Source: an uncultured Acinetobacter sp.
GTDB lineage: Bacteria; Pseudomonadota; Gammaproteobacteria; Pseudomonadales; Moraxellaceae
DNA: 64,000 nucleotides
Reading direction: 5' to 3'
Assembly: GCF_947626835.1 (NCBI RefSeq)
Contig: NZ_CANQTS010000005.1
Location: 1-64,000, forward strand
The notes beneath the pieces are model-generated. The model worked only from the letters and a program-made list of their open reading frames with translations. It did not search any database and had not been told where the DNA came from. This document shows positions 55,287-64,000 of this stretch, piece after piece. Positions within the stretch are counted from its first letter, which is position 1, and each line of letters opens with the position of its first letter. The translations under genes were made by a program, and so were the position numbers.

Positions 55287-55754
55287 TTAATCTCGTTGTG
55301 GTGTGTTATGGGGTTCAACCAACAGGTCGTTGCCTAAAATATCGATGACGCGAACCCGCTCACCGACTGTAACTGGATGTATGCTGCGGCATTGCCATTC
55401 ATCGGCACCTAATACAGGCACAGAAAAACGCACTTTGATGTGCTCGTGGCTTAAATGCGTTTCGATCACCATGCCCACTTGACCAATGGTGGCTTCGCGC
55501 GATAAGCCGGCTTTGGTTTTGTCAATGGACAAAGGTTTGATCCATCTAAACCATGCAAAAGTGGCGCTGACTGAAAAGATCATCCATAAAATCACTTGTA
55601 AGCTTGGGCTTAAACTGGGCACTAACCAATAAATCAAGCTGACCAAAATGGCCGCCACACCAAACCAAAGGGCGGCAAAAGAGGGCAAAATCAGTTCGGC
55701 TAAAATGAGTAAAATACCCAAGGCAAACCAATGCCAAGGCTCAAGGATTAACAT
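55287..55754 (-). CDS. NfeD family membrane protein (partner of SPFH protein)
   Basis: Hydrophobic N-terminus, GQVGMVIETHLSHEHIKVRFSVPVLGADEWQCRS...GERVRVIDILGNDLLVEP OB-fold domain; upstream of SPFH gene. Confidence 0.88.
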   Translation of the reverse strand: MLILEPWHWFALGILLILAELILPSFAALWFGVAAILVSLIYWLVPSLSPSLQVILWMIFSVSATFAWFRWIKPLSIDKTKAGLSREATIGQVGMVIETHLSHEHIKVRFSVPVLGADEWQCRSIHPVTVGERVRVIDILGNDLLVEPHNTPQRD

Positions 55755-55832
55755 GTGTATCTCCTACATTGGAGGAAGGTTTGACTGTAGCATAGGCATA
55801 CATTTGCTCAAAATTTAACGTGTATTTAAAAC

Positions 55833-55858
55833 AAAAAAAGCTCCACGAGGAGCTTTGA
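55833..55858 (-). terminator. Terminator downstream of acyltransferase gene
   Basis: On the minus strand: caaagctcctcgtggagctttttttgt. Confidence 0.75.
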
Positions 55859-55873
55859 TTGCAGGGTAATACC

Positions 55874-56485
55874 TTAGTGCTTTTGTAAGGGTTTCGCCAA
55901 GCGTCGAGGATGCTTGGCAGAAATTTTACCTTCATATAAGGCTAAAATTTTTTCTAAATCAGCCTCATAATCACCAGTTGGGCAAAATGTACCTAAGCAA
56001 TAAATGGTTTTATGGGCATAGTCCATGGCAAACATCACAATTGGCACTTGAGCGCCTAGGGCAATATGATAAAAGCCGCGTTTAAAGTCTGTGGCATTAT
56101 GTCTGGTACCTTCTGGGGTCATACCCACCCAAATTTGCTCGCGTTTTTGAATTTCTGCAATGATTTGCTGGGTTAAACCTTGTGCGGCATGGCGTTGGAC
56201 AGGAATAACATCCAGCCAATTGAGCAAGGGCTTCAGTGGGGTATTAAAGAGGCTTGCTTTGGCAAAGATCTGAATTTTTAAATCCATCGCCACCACAAAA
56301 TTAAAGCCATACCAACCATCAAGGTTAGAGGTATGTGGCAGAACAATGGCAACTGCTTTGGCAAGGTTGGGAAATTCTCCTTTAAACTGCCAGCCTTGGG
56401 CTAAATACAATTGCTTAAAAAACTTTTGACTGAAATTGCCAGCACGTCTTGGCACTAAATCAGGCAAAACAGGCAATCTGGACAT
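55874..56485 (-). CDS. 1-acyl-sn-glycerol-3-phosphate acyltransferase-like protein
   Basis: VLPHTSNLDGWYG and GMTPEGTRH motifs. Confidence 0.85.
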   Translation of the reverse strand: MSRLPVLPDLVPRRAGNFSQKFFKQLYLAQGWQFKGEFPNLAKAVAIVLPHTSNLDGWYGFNFVVAMDLKIQIFAKASLFNTPLKPLLNWLDVIPVQRHAAQGLTQQIIAEIQKREQIWVGMTPEGTRHNATDFKRGFYHIALGAQVPIVMFAMDYAHKTIYCLGTFCPTGDYEADLEKILALYEGKISAKHPRRLAKPLQKH

Positions 56486-56588
56486 GCAAAATCCTTGCTT
56501 GATTTACAACCTTTATATTTTAGGCTTTTCAGCTAAAAAATATAGCGGCAAAATGTGCCTTTGCATCTGATGCCTAGTTTTTAAGCGT

Positions 56589-57799
56589 ATGCCATCTATT
56601 TATGTGTTGTTGTTTTCATTGTATTGGGCACAAGGTTTGCCGGTGGGGTTTATGACGCATGCTTTACCGGTGATTTTACGGCACGAAGGGCTGTCGCTTG
56701 CACACATTGGTGGCTTTGGACTATTGATGCTGCCATGGTCAATCAAAGTACTGTGGGCGCCTGTGATGGATCGCGTGGGGCAGTACCGACAGTGGATTAT
56801 AGGCTTACAACTGTTGATGTGTGTCAGCCTGATGATTTTGGCTTATATTCCTATTGATCAGTTGCAACACCGCCATGTGTTAATGATATTTTTTGTGGTG
56901 TTGTTTGTGATGAATATGGCCGCTGCCAGTCAAGATATTGCCACCGATGGCTTGGCGGTGCGTAGCCTAAATCATCAGCAACAACATTGGGGCAATAGCG
57001 TACAAGTGATTGGCTCACGGCTTGGTTTTATTGTGGGTGGTGGTACACTGCTATGGCTAATTGATGTATGGCAGTGGCACAGTGTCATTTTAGGCTTAGC
57101 GCTATTGGTTGCGCTCAACACCCTGCCAATCCTGTTTCAGCAACAGTCTTCTTTACATGCCAGTCAGCCAAAAAGCCGATCACGTTTTGATGTCAAAGCC
57201 TATTTGTGTGATCTAAAAATTCGCCCTGAACTATGGGCGTGGATTGGGGTGTTGCTCAGTTTTAAACTGGTCGATGGGCTAAGCGGTGCCATCATTAAAG
57301 CCTTGTTGGTGGATGTAGGGCTAAGCCTACAACAGATTGGTTTATATATTAGTGGGCTTGGGGCCGTGGCCGCTTTGCTTGGTGCGGCTTTAGGTGGGTT
57401 GTTACTTAAATATTACTCGCGTCCTAGAGCGTTGTGTATTTTATCATGGCTAAAATTAAGCACCTTGTTGGGCTATGTAGGGCTGGCCTATGCACTTGAG
57501 CAACAATACCGCATGGCGCCGTGGTTGATTTATAGCTTACATGCCCTAGAAGATTTACTGGCCAGTATGTTATTGGTGGTGATGCTTAGCTTGATTATGC
57601 ATTACAGTCGCCCAGCATGGGCAGCTACAGATTTACCCTACAAGTGTCGATCATGGCGACGCTAAGCGGTGTGTTGTATGTGCTCAGCGGCATTGTGGCA
57701 GATGCATTGGGTTATATAGATTATTTTATGCTCTTACTTGGTTTGGGAGTGCTTAGTCTTTATCCAATTTATCGCTGGAAGAAATATTATAGCGCTTAA
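56589..57799 (+). pseudogene. MFS transporter (AmpG-like), split by a one-base frameshift
   Basis: ORF 56589-57665 runs into ...AATDLPYKCRSWRR*; the true C-terminus FTLQVSIMATLSGVLYVLSGIVADALGYIDYFMLLLGLGVL continues in another frame (57617-57799). Confidence 0.85.
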
Positions 57800-57908
57800 A
57801 AATTAATCTAAAGCATTAGAATATAGATAAAAATTAAAAATTAATCCTTTTTGTTGTTTGTCACTTAACTGTAATATTTGCGCTTCTTTGATGTTTAGGA
57901 ATCTTCGC

Positions 57909-59048
57909 ATGAAAGCGAAATTGGCTGCAATCTTGGCACTTTCAAGTCTTAGCGCGACCGGTATCGCAGCACCGACCTTTTATGGTGAAATTGATTTAAG
58001 TATCGACTATTTAAAAGAAGACAACGCCAATGGTCGTGATCGTGATGTCACAGAATTAAGCTCAAATAATTCATTTTTAGGTTTAAAAGGTGATGCCAAG
58101 CTTAATCCACGTTTAAGCGCCTTATACCAAGCCGAATTTACCCTGTATGGTGATGATGGTCAAAGTGGCAGCAACGATACGTTTGTACCGCGTAACATTT
58201 TTTTGGGTTTAAAAGATCAGCACTTAGGGGCGATTAAACTCGGTAAGATTGACACGCCACTCAAACAGCTTTCAAGCCAAGTCGATAGCTTTAATAACTA
58301 TGTTGAAAACAATGCTGATATTCACGGCATCATGGCCGGTGAAACCCGTATTGATAACAGCTTAGTCTATGAAGCACCAAGTATAAAACTTGCCAATGGT
58401 CAATTAGAGGCCAAAATACAATTGGCTACTGGTGAGGGTGAAGAGCGTATTCAAGCCAGTAAAGGCGGTTACGCAGTTGCCGGTCGTGGCTTAGGGGATT
58501 CTTGGTCATCTTCGTTGCTCTATAGCCAACCAACATGGCTTGCAGGCTTAGCCTATGACCAATCCATGCCAACCCGTTTTTTAAGCCGTGGCTTTTTAAA
58601 TGCACAAGATCGCGCAGTCACGGCTGATCGTAATGTGATTGCTGCCGCAGATAACTTACGTGCCATTGCACGTGTTAATTTGGACAATGGCGTATCGTTA
58701 CGTGCTTTATATCAAGTGTCTGAAATTGCCGATCACAATTCAGGTGAAAAAGCTAATCAAGATGCGTTGGTCAAAAATATTGATCAAGCCCAAGCATGGT
58801 TGTTGGGTGCTGAATACAAACTACCCCAAGCCCAAGCATGGACAGTTAAAGCACAATATAGTCAAAATGTCGTGAGTTTTCATGATGCAACAGCAGATTA
58901 TCAAGTACAGCAAATCTTAACAGGTGCTGATTATGCATTTTCTAAGCAAGTCAAAGCCTATGCACATGCAGGTTATTTAACCATTGAACAAGCCAGCCAA
59001 GAAGATAAACAGCTGGTATTGGGTACGGGTTTAGAATACAAATTCTAA
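57909..59048 (+). CDS. Gram-negative porin (start reassigned to MKAKLAAI)
   Basis: Signal peptide AILALSSLSATGIAAPTFYGEIDLSIDYL; C-terminal Phe ...VLGTGLEYKF. Confidence 0.9.
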   Translation: MKAKLAAILALSSLSATGIAAPTFYGEIDLSIDYLKEDNANGRDRDVTELSSNNSFLGLKGDAKLNPRLSALYQAEFTLYGDDGQSGSNDTFVPRNIFLGLKDQHLGAIKLGKIDTPLKQLSSQVDSFNNYVENNADIHGIMAGETRIDNSLVYEAPSIKLANGQLEAKIQLATGEGEERIQASKGGYAVAGRGLGDSWSSSLLYSQPTWLAGLAYDQSMPTRFLSRGFLNAQDRAVTADRNVIAAADNLRAIARVNLDNGVSLRALYQVSEIADHNSGEKANQDALVKNIDQAQAWLLGAEYKLPQAQAWTVKAQYSQNVVSFHDATADYQVQQILTGADYAFSKQVKAYAHAGYLTIEQASQEDKQLVLGTGLEYKF

Positions 59049-59170
59049 AAGGGTTGAGATAAAGGCATCATCAGATGCCTTTATTATTTTTGGCTTAAGT
59101 ATTACAAGAAACAGTCTAAAGCTTAAGTGAAGGCCATGTTAAATTCAGGCTTATTTAGGGCAGATGATGT

Positions 59171-59797
59171 ATGGTGATTCAAGCGGTTTTATTTGATTTA
59201 GACAATACCTTAACCCATCGGGATTTAAGCATAGAGGCGTATAGTCGCTATTTACACCAAGCTTATGCTCACTCTTTGGCACATGATCAAGTGACTGCCA
59301 TAACAGCCATTATTAAACACATTGATCAAGGCGGTTACCCTCAAAAACAATTATTGACCCACCCCAGTATTGCCGCGTCGGTGGCTTATGCATTACAACA
59401 ACAATTGGTATGGACGCATACACCACATGTAGATGAGCTCACCCAATTTTGGTTTAAATACTTTGGCAGCTGTGCTGTGCCTATGTTGGGTGCGCAAGCC
59501 TTACTTGAACAGCTCAAGCAACAAAGCTTTAAACTTGGTGTGATTTCCAATGGTGAGCATCAAAGTCGGCTCAATATTTTACAAGGTTTGGGTTTTTTAG
59601 ATTATTTTGATGTAGTACATAGCTCAGAACTTGTTGGGATTGCCAAACCCAATGCTGAGATTTTTTTACATACAGCACAGGCTTTAGACCTTGCGGCACA
59701 TGAGTGTGTATTTATAGGTGATCATCCTGTGAACGATATACATGGCGCACAACAAGCAGGGATGCGCGCCGTGTGGTTGCAAGGTTTTCACGCCTAG
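59171..59797 (+). CDS. HAD family hydrolase
   Basis: VLFDLDNTLTHRDLS, GVISNGEHQSRL, FIGDHPVNDIHGAQQAGMRAVWL. Confidence 0.92.
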   Translation: MVIQAVLFDLDNTLTHRDLSIEAYSRYLHQAYAHSLAHDQVTAITAIIKHIDQGGYPQKQLLTHPSIAASVAYALQQQLVWTHTPHVDELTQFWFKYFGSCAVPMLGAQALLEQLKQQSFKLGVISNGEHQSRLNILQGLGFLDYFDVVHSSELVGIAKPNAEIFLHTAQALDLAAHECVFIGDHPVNDIHGAQQAGMRAVWLQGFHA

Positions 59798-59859
59798 ATC
59801 CAGCCATTCAAGGTGGCCAAAATCGAATATTTGGCTGAACTTTGGCACCATCTTGAGCC

Positions 59860-60600
59860 TTAATGTAAAATTTTCTCCAAGAAATGTTGGGCACGTTCAC
59901 TACGTTGGGTATTAAAAAATTCCTCTTTAGAGCAATCTTCAATGATTTTGCCTTGATCCATAAAAATAATGCGATGCGCCACTTGACGAGCAAAGCCCAT
60001 TTCATGGGTCACACACATCATGGTCATACCATCTTTAGCAAGTTCCACCATAACATCTAACACTTCATTAATCATTTCAGGGTCAAGCGCAGAGGTAGGT
60101 TCATCAAACAACATGGCAATCGGGTCCATGCATAGGGCCCGGGCAATCGCCACACGTTGTTGTTGACCGCCTGAGAGCTCTGCTGGATATTTTTTGGCAT
60201 GTTGGCTTAAACCCACACGATCTAAATATGCTAAGCCTTTTTTAAGTGCTTCATCTTGACTGCGACCTAAGACTTTGACTTGGGCAATTGTCAGATTTTC
60301 CTGAATGCTTAAATGTGGAAATAATTCAAAGTGTTGAAACACCATACCCACGCGACTACGCAATTGGTTTAAATTGGTTTTGGGGTCTTTTAAAGCTAAA
60401 CCATTCACTACAATGTCGCCTTGTTGGAAAGGCTCTAAACCATTGACGGTTTTAATTAGGGTTGATTTTCCTGAACCTGAAGGACCGCATACCACCACCA
60501 CTTCACCTTGGCGAATTTGGGTGTTGCAGTCGGTTAAAACTTGAAAGTCGCCATACCATTTACTGATGTTTTGAATATCAATCATTAAGGGTTGTGTCAT
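59860..60600 (-). CDS. gltL: Amino acid ABC transporter ATP-binding protein (GltL-like)
   Basis: VCGPSGSGKSTLIKTVNGLEP, LSGGQQQRVAIARAL, VTHEMGFARQVAHRIIFMDQGKI. Confidence 0.93.
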   Translation of the reverse strand: MTQPLMIDIQNISKWYGDFQVLTDCNTQIRQGEVVVVCGPSGSGKSTLIKTVNGLEPFQQGDIVVNGLALKDPKTNLNQLRSRVGMVFQHFELFPHLSIQENLTIAQVKVLGRSQDEALKKGLAYLDRVGLSQHAKKYPAELSGGQQQRVAIARALCMDPIAMLFDEPTSALDPEMINEVLDVMVELAKDGMTMMCVTHEMGFARQVAHRIIFMDQGKIIEDCSKEEFFNTQRSERAQHFLEKILH

Positions 60601-61280
60601 ACGCGTAACCTTTGTTGCAGTTTTTTCACCAAGAATGTTGCAAGTAGACTGAAACTAAAGTACACCAAACCGGCAAATAAAATATATTGTGTTAGTAGTG
60701 CCATAAGGTCACCACGGACATAGGTGGTTCTAAAGAAATCTAGTAGTCCAATGGCATAGACCATGGTGGAATCTTGAAATAAAATAATACTTTGTTGTAA
60801 TAATAAGGGCGTCATTTTACGAAATGCTTGCGGCAAAATAATAAAACGCATCGATTGACTATAGCTCATGCCAAGCGCTGCCGCTGCTGCACTTTGTCCT
60901 TTGGGAATAGATTGAATTCCTGCACGTACAATCTCGGCAAAATAAGCAGCTTCAAATAGCATAAATGCCACAATACTGGACACCAAAGCAGTGTCTATAC
61001 TTAAGTATTTGCCCGTGATGCCGGTATAGATAAACGGTACGGCAAAATAAAACCACATTAAAACCAAAAGCAGTGGAATAGAGCGAAATAAATTGATGTA
61101 GCTTTGTGCAAACAGATTAAAGATTTTAATAGACGATAAACGCATTAAAGCCAACAGCGTACCAATTAAAATACCGCCCACTGTGGCAAACACCAACACT
61201 TTTAAAGTGATACTAAAACCATGCCATAACGCAGGATAGGAAGATTGTAAGTCGCTGAAAAAAACAGTGAGCCATTCCAT
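60597..61280 (-). CDS. gltK: Amino acid ABC transporter permease (GltK-like)
   Basis: INLFRSIPLLLVLMWFYFAVPF; EIVRAGIQSIPKGQSAAAAALGMSYSQSMRFIILPQAFR EAA motif. Confidence 0.9.
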   Translation of the reverse strand: MEWLTVFFSDLQSSYPALWHGFSITLKVLVFATVGGILIGTLLALMRLSSIKIFNLFAQSYINLFRSIPLLLVLMWFYFAVPFIYTGITGKYLSIDTALVSSIVAFMLFEAAYFAEIVRAGIQSIPKGQSAAAAALGMSYSQSMRFIILPQAFRKMTPLLLQQSIILFQDSTMVYAIGLLDFFRTTYVRGDLMALLTQYILFAGLVYFSFSLLATFLVKKLQQRLRV

Positions 61281-62026
61281 TATTTAGACCCTCCTGTCAT
61301 GAGTCCTGGAATACGTAAACGTTTTTCCAGTAAATTCATGCCTTGAATCAAGCAGACATTAATGACAATAAACACAAGGGTAACGTAGGTATAAATCTCA
61401 ATGGTATTTTGGGTGTACTCACTGATGGTTTTCATTTGTGAGATGATTTCTGCCACACCCACCAACGAGGCGATGGATGTATTTTTAACGCAGTTGGTTA
61501 GCTCTGAGCTTAACGGCGGCAAAATCATCCGAAACGATTGCGGCAAAATAATGTAACGGTATAACTGAAAAGTCGAAAAACCCATGGCATAACCGGCATT
61601 GATTTGACCGCGTGGTATGGCCTCAATTCCGGTACGGACTTGTTCACACACCCTTGCTGCGGTAAATAAACCTAAACCCACACTGGCTGAAATCAGTGCT
61701 GTGGTATTGGCACCTAAATCATTGATCCACCAATTTTGAAGGGCAGTGGGCAAAAAGTTTGGCACCACATAAAACCAAATAAACAACTGAATCAGTAATG
61801 GCACATTGCGAAATAAAGTCACATAGCCTGTGCCAATCGCGCGTGCCGTTTGGCTTGGCAGTGTGCGCATAATGCCAAGTACACTACCTAAGACTAAAGC
61901 AATGCTCCATGCCACCACGGCAATTACAAACAGCCAACCTAAACCGGTGATTAACCAATCTAAATAGGTGGTGTCAGCTACACCGGTGGCTTGCCATAAT
62001 ACGCCCCAATTCCAACTATAATTCAT
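61280..62026 (-). CDS. gltJ: Amino acid ABC transporter permease (GltJ-like)
   Basis: VTLFRNVPLLIQLFIWFYVVP; EQVRTGIEAIPRGQINAGYAMGFSTFQLYRYIILPQSFR. Confidence 0.9.
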   Translation of the reverse strand: MNYSWNWGVLWQATGVADTTYLDWLITGLGWLFVIAVVAWSIALVLGSVLGIMRTLPSQTARAIGTGYVTLFRNVPLLIQLFIWFYVVPNFLPTALQNWWINDLGANTTALISASVGLGLFTAARVCEQVRTGIEAIPRGQINAGYAMGFSTFQLYRYIILPQSFRMILPPLSSELTNCVKNTSIASLVGVAEIISQMKTISEYTQNTIEIYTYVTLVFIVINVCLIQGMNLLEKRLRIPGLMTGGSK

Positions 62027-62076
62027 AGGCTCTCCTTATGCTTAAAGCCAATTTTTGGCTTTAAGCAGGATCAATC

Positions 62077-62991
62077 TTATTGATCACGGTCGTGTGGGTT
62101 GGCAATTAAGGCTTTGAGGGCATCCGACATTGGGAAATTTAAGTTAATATTTTTGGGTGCAATCGGTTGCTCAAACCATTTTTTATACATGTCATTGATT
62201 TGACCTGAAGCATAAGTGGCTTTAATGGCATCATCTACCACTTTTTTAAAGCCGACATCGCCTTTACGCACCATACAACCATAGATTTCTTGAATAGGCG
62301 CCGTGCCGACAATCACCCATTGATTTGGATCTTTGGCTTTGGATTTTTCACCTGCCAATAAAATGTCATCCATCATAAAAGCTGCGGCACGACCATTTTG
62401 TAGCATTAAGAATGATTCGGCATGGTCTTTGGCAGAAATCACTTCACTAATACCTAACTCTTTTTCATGCTGACGGATATAACGCTCTGAAGTGGTGCCT
62501 GCGGTGGTGACTAACTTTTTACCTTTTAAATCGGCAAAATCTTGAATGCCTGAGTCGGTTTTAGTCAGTAAACGTGAACCCACTTGGAAGAAACCAACTG
62601 AAAAATCTACTTGTTGTTGGCGTTCTTTATTGTTGGTGGTGGAGCCACATTCTAAATCTACCGTGCCATTAGACACCAAAGGAATACGGTTTTGACTGGT
62701 GACTAAATTATAACGAATTTTTAAATTTGGTTGATTCAACTCTTTTTTCAAGGCTTCAACCACTTGCAGTTGTAGGTCATGGGCAAAACCCACCGGTTGA
62801 TTTGGATTGTCGGCAATATAAGAAAATGGAATGGATGAATCACGATAACCCAACACCACCGTACCTGATTGCTTAATTTTATCTAAAGTGCCTGATATGG
62901 TAGCAGTCTGGGTGTCGGTTTTTGTAGTTTGATCATTGCTACACGCCGTGACAGCAAGTACTGCAGCCAAGCAGCATAATTTTTTTAACAT
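62077..62991 (-). CDS. gltI: Glutamate/aspartate ABC transporter substrate-binding protein (GltI-like)
   Basis: Lipobox AVTACSND; GTVVLGYRDSSIPFSYIADNPNQPVGFAHDLQ. Confidence 0.92.
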   Translation of the reverse strand: MLKKLCCLAAVLAVTACSNDQTTKTDTQTATISGTLDKIKQSGTVVLGYRDSSIPFSYIADNPNQPVGFAHDLQLQVVEALKKELNQPNLKIRYNLVTSQNRIPLVSNGTVDLECGSTTNNKERQQQVDFSVGFFQVGSRLLTKTDSGIQDFADLKGKKLVTTAGTTSERYIRQHEKELGISEVISAKDHAESFLMLQNGRAAAFMMDDILLAGEKSKAKDPNQWVIVGTAPIQEIYGCMVRKGDVGFKKVVDDAIKATYASGQINDMYKKWFEQPIAPKNINLNFPMSDALKALIANPHDRDQ

Positions 62992-63230
62992 TCTTATTCC
63001 TCTATTTTTTGTTTATGGGGTATTTATTGCAGCAAAAAGATAAAAACTGCCTAAAAATGCAGCTTTTTTCATCTTAAGCGAGATCAGATTGCAAGCTCAA
63101 GCACTATTTTGTGGCGATTTTAAGCTTAAGCAAAAACAGTATGTCTAATGAATGAACAACTGAAGCAAGGGTTATGCCAAGCAAACTGATGATGTTTATA
63201 CTCAGGCAATATTTAGCAATCAAAGCTTGT

Positions 63231-63908
63231 TTAGGTGACGCGTATGGGATTGATGGCTTCACTCCAGATAGTGCAACCACAGCGTAGGCATGGGCTATGG
63301 AGTGCGCTTAAAGCGCTGACAAAACCACAATGGGTACAGGCATATTGTACATTGGCATGAACTTTATGAAGCGGTTGGATGGCTTTGGGAAATAGAGCTA
63401 AGCCATAGCGTACCTCATGATCAGGATAAAATAACAGGCTTAACTTGCCGTCACTTTCTAACAATGCCACGCGCACTTGGCCTAAATGTTCAACGCCTTG
63501 CTGACGCATTTCGGCAAAGAACTCATCATGCGACATTTTGCCACGCCGAATTTGATCTAATACCAACATGCCATCTTCAACAATATATAAAGCTTTGCCC
63601 TCAATTAAATCTTCAAACGGCTGATACTTCATCATTAAAAATGTGGTCAGGCGATACATCACAATCACCACACTCATCACCAATAATGCTTGTAAGATTG
63701 GAATATCTGCATCAAACATCGGATCGCCTGAGATTGAACCCAAAGCCAATAAAATTGCCACTTCAAAAATGGACAGCTGGCGTACACCCCGTTTACCGGT
63801 TAAACGTAAAAATACAATAATCAATAAATACATCAGCATACAGCGCAGCACGATTTCTAAGCCAAAGCTGAAGGTGGTGTCGTGAATAAACAGCTGTTGC
63901 AGATCCAT
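63231..63908 (-). CDS. DUF421 (YetF-like) membrane protein
   Basis: FLRLTGKRGVRQLSIFEVAILLALGSISGDPMFDADIP; LIEGKALYIVEDGMLVLDQIRRGKMSHDEFFAEMRQQGV. Confidence 0.88.
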   Translation of the reverse strand: MDLQQLFIHDTTFSFGLEIVLRCMLMYLLIIVFLRLTGKRGVRQLSIFEVAILLALGSISGDPMFDADIPILQALLVMSVVIVMYRLTTFLMMKYQPFEDLIEGKALYIVEDGMLVLDQIRRGKMSHDEFFAEMRQQGVEHLGQVRVALLESDGKLSLLFYPDHEVRYGLALFPKAIQPLHKVHANVQYACTHCGFVSALSALHSPCLRCGCTIWSEAINPIRVT

Positions 63909-64000
63909 GTTTTAATCTCATACTTTATTGTTTTATGGACTGTAGCAATTTAGCCGATCTGTCATATAAGCATTTTTGTGAAATTTATGTGTAAGCAAAG

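Noticed and set aside
57617-57799. Separate 60-aa ORF
   Set aside because: It is the frameshifted C-terminus of the upstream MFS transporter, not an independent gene.

Overview
This looks like an Acinetobacter-type gammaproteobacterial chromosome segment, based on bfmRS, a min cluster, pilT/pilU, gltIJKL-type transport and an ANDESYALAA tmRNA tag. Most of it is ordinary housekeeping DNA: tuf end, rimI, bpt, aat, trxB, ftsK, minCDE, rep, dut, a phosphomannomutase, argB, bamE/fur, pilU/pilT, sbcCD, hemB, glpK, ssrA, nrdAB, bfmRS, putP and a glt-type ABC transporter. Two places are accessory. (1) At about 47.17-54.81 kb, a 7.6-kb AT-rich element splits a stomatin/SPFH (QmcA-like) gene that sits next to nfeD. 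It carries four tightly packed genes: a canonical tyrosine recombinase (456 aa), a large recombinase-like protein with apparently degenerate catalytic residues (662 aa), a large canonical recombinase (654 aa) and a small HTH/coiled-coil protein (146 aa). These are followed by one cargo gene (507 aa) with a YaaC-like C-terminus and an unassigned N-terminal domain. The ends carry a 13-bp imperfect inverted repeat and repeated TTCTATAT motifs. This is the best candidate for an under-described system: a Tn554/RIT/Gamma-Mobile-Trio-like transposition module with a possible single-gene defence cargo. (2) A decayed integrative element sits at the 3' end of ssrA: a truncated integrase, arm-site-like repeats and a possible residual attR. 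Other items are a one-base frameshift in an MFS transporter gene, two possible sRNAs, an unlisted 41-aa membrane-protein ORF between nrdA and nrdB, and operator-like palindromes upstream of bfmR and an OmpA-family lipoprotein gene. No database search was run, so all names come from reading the translations.
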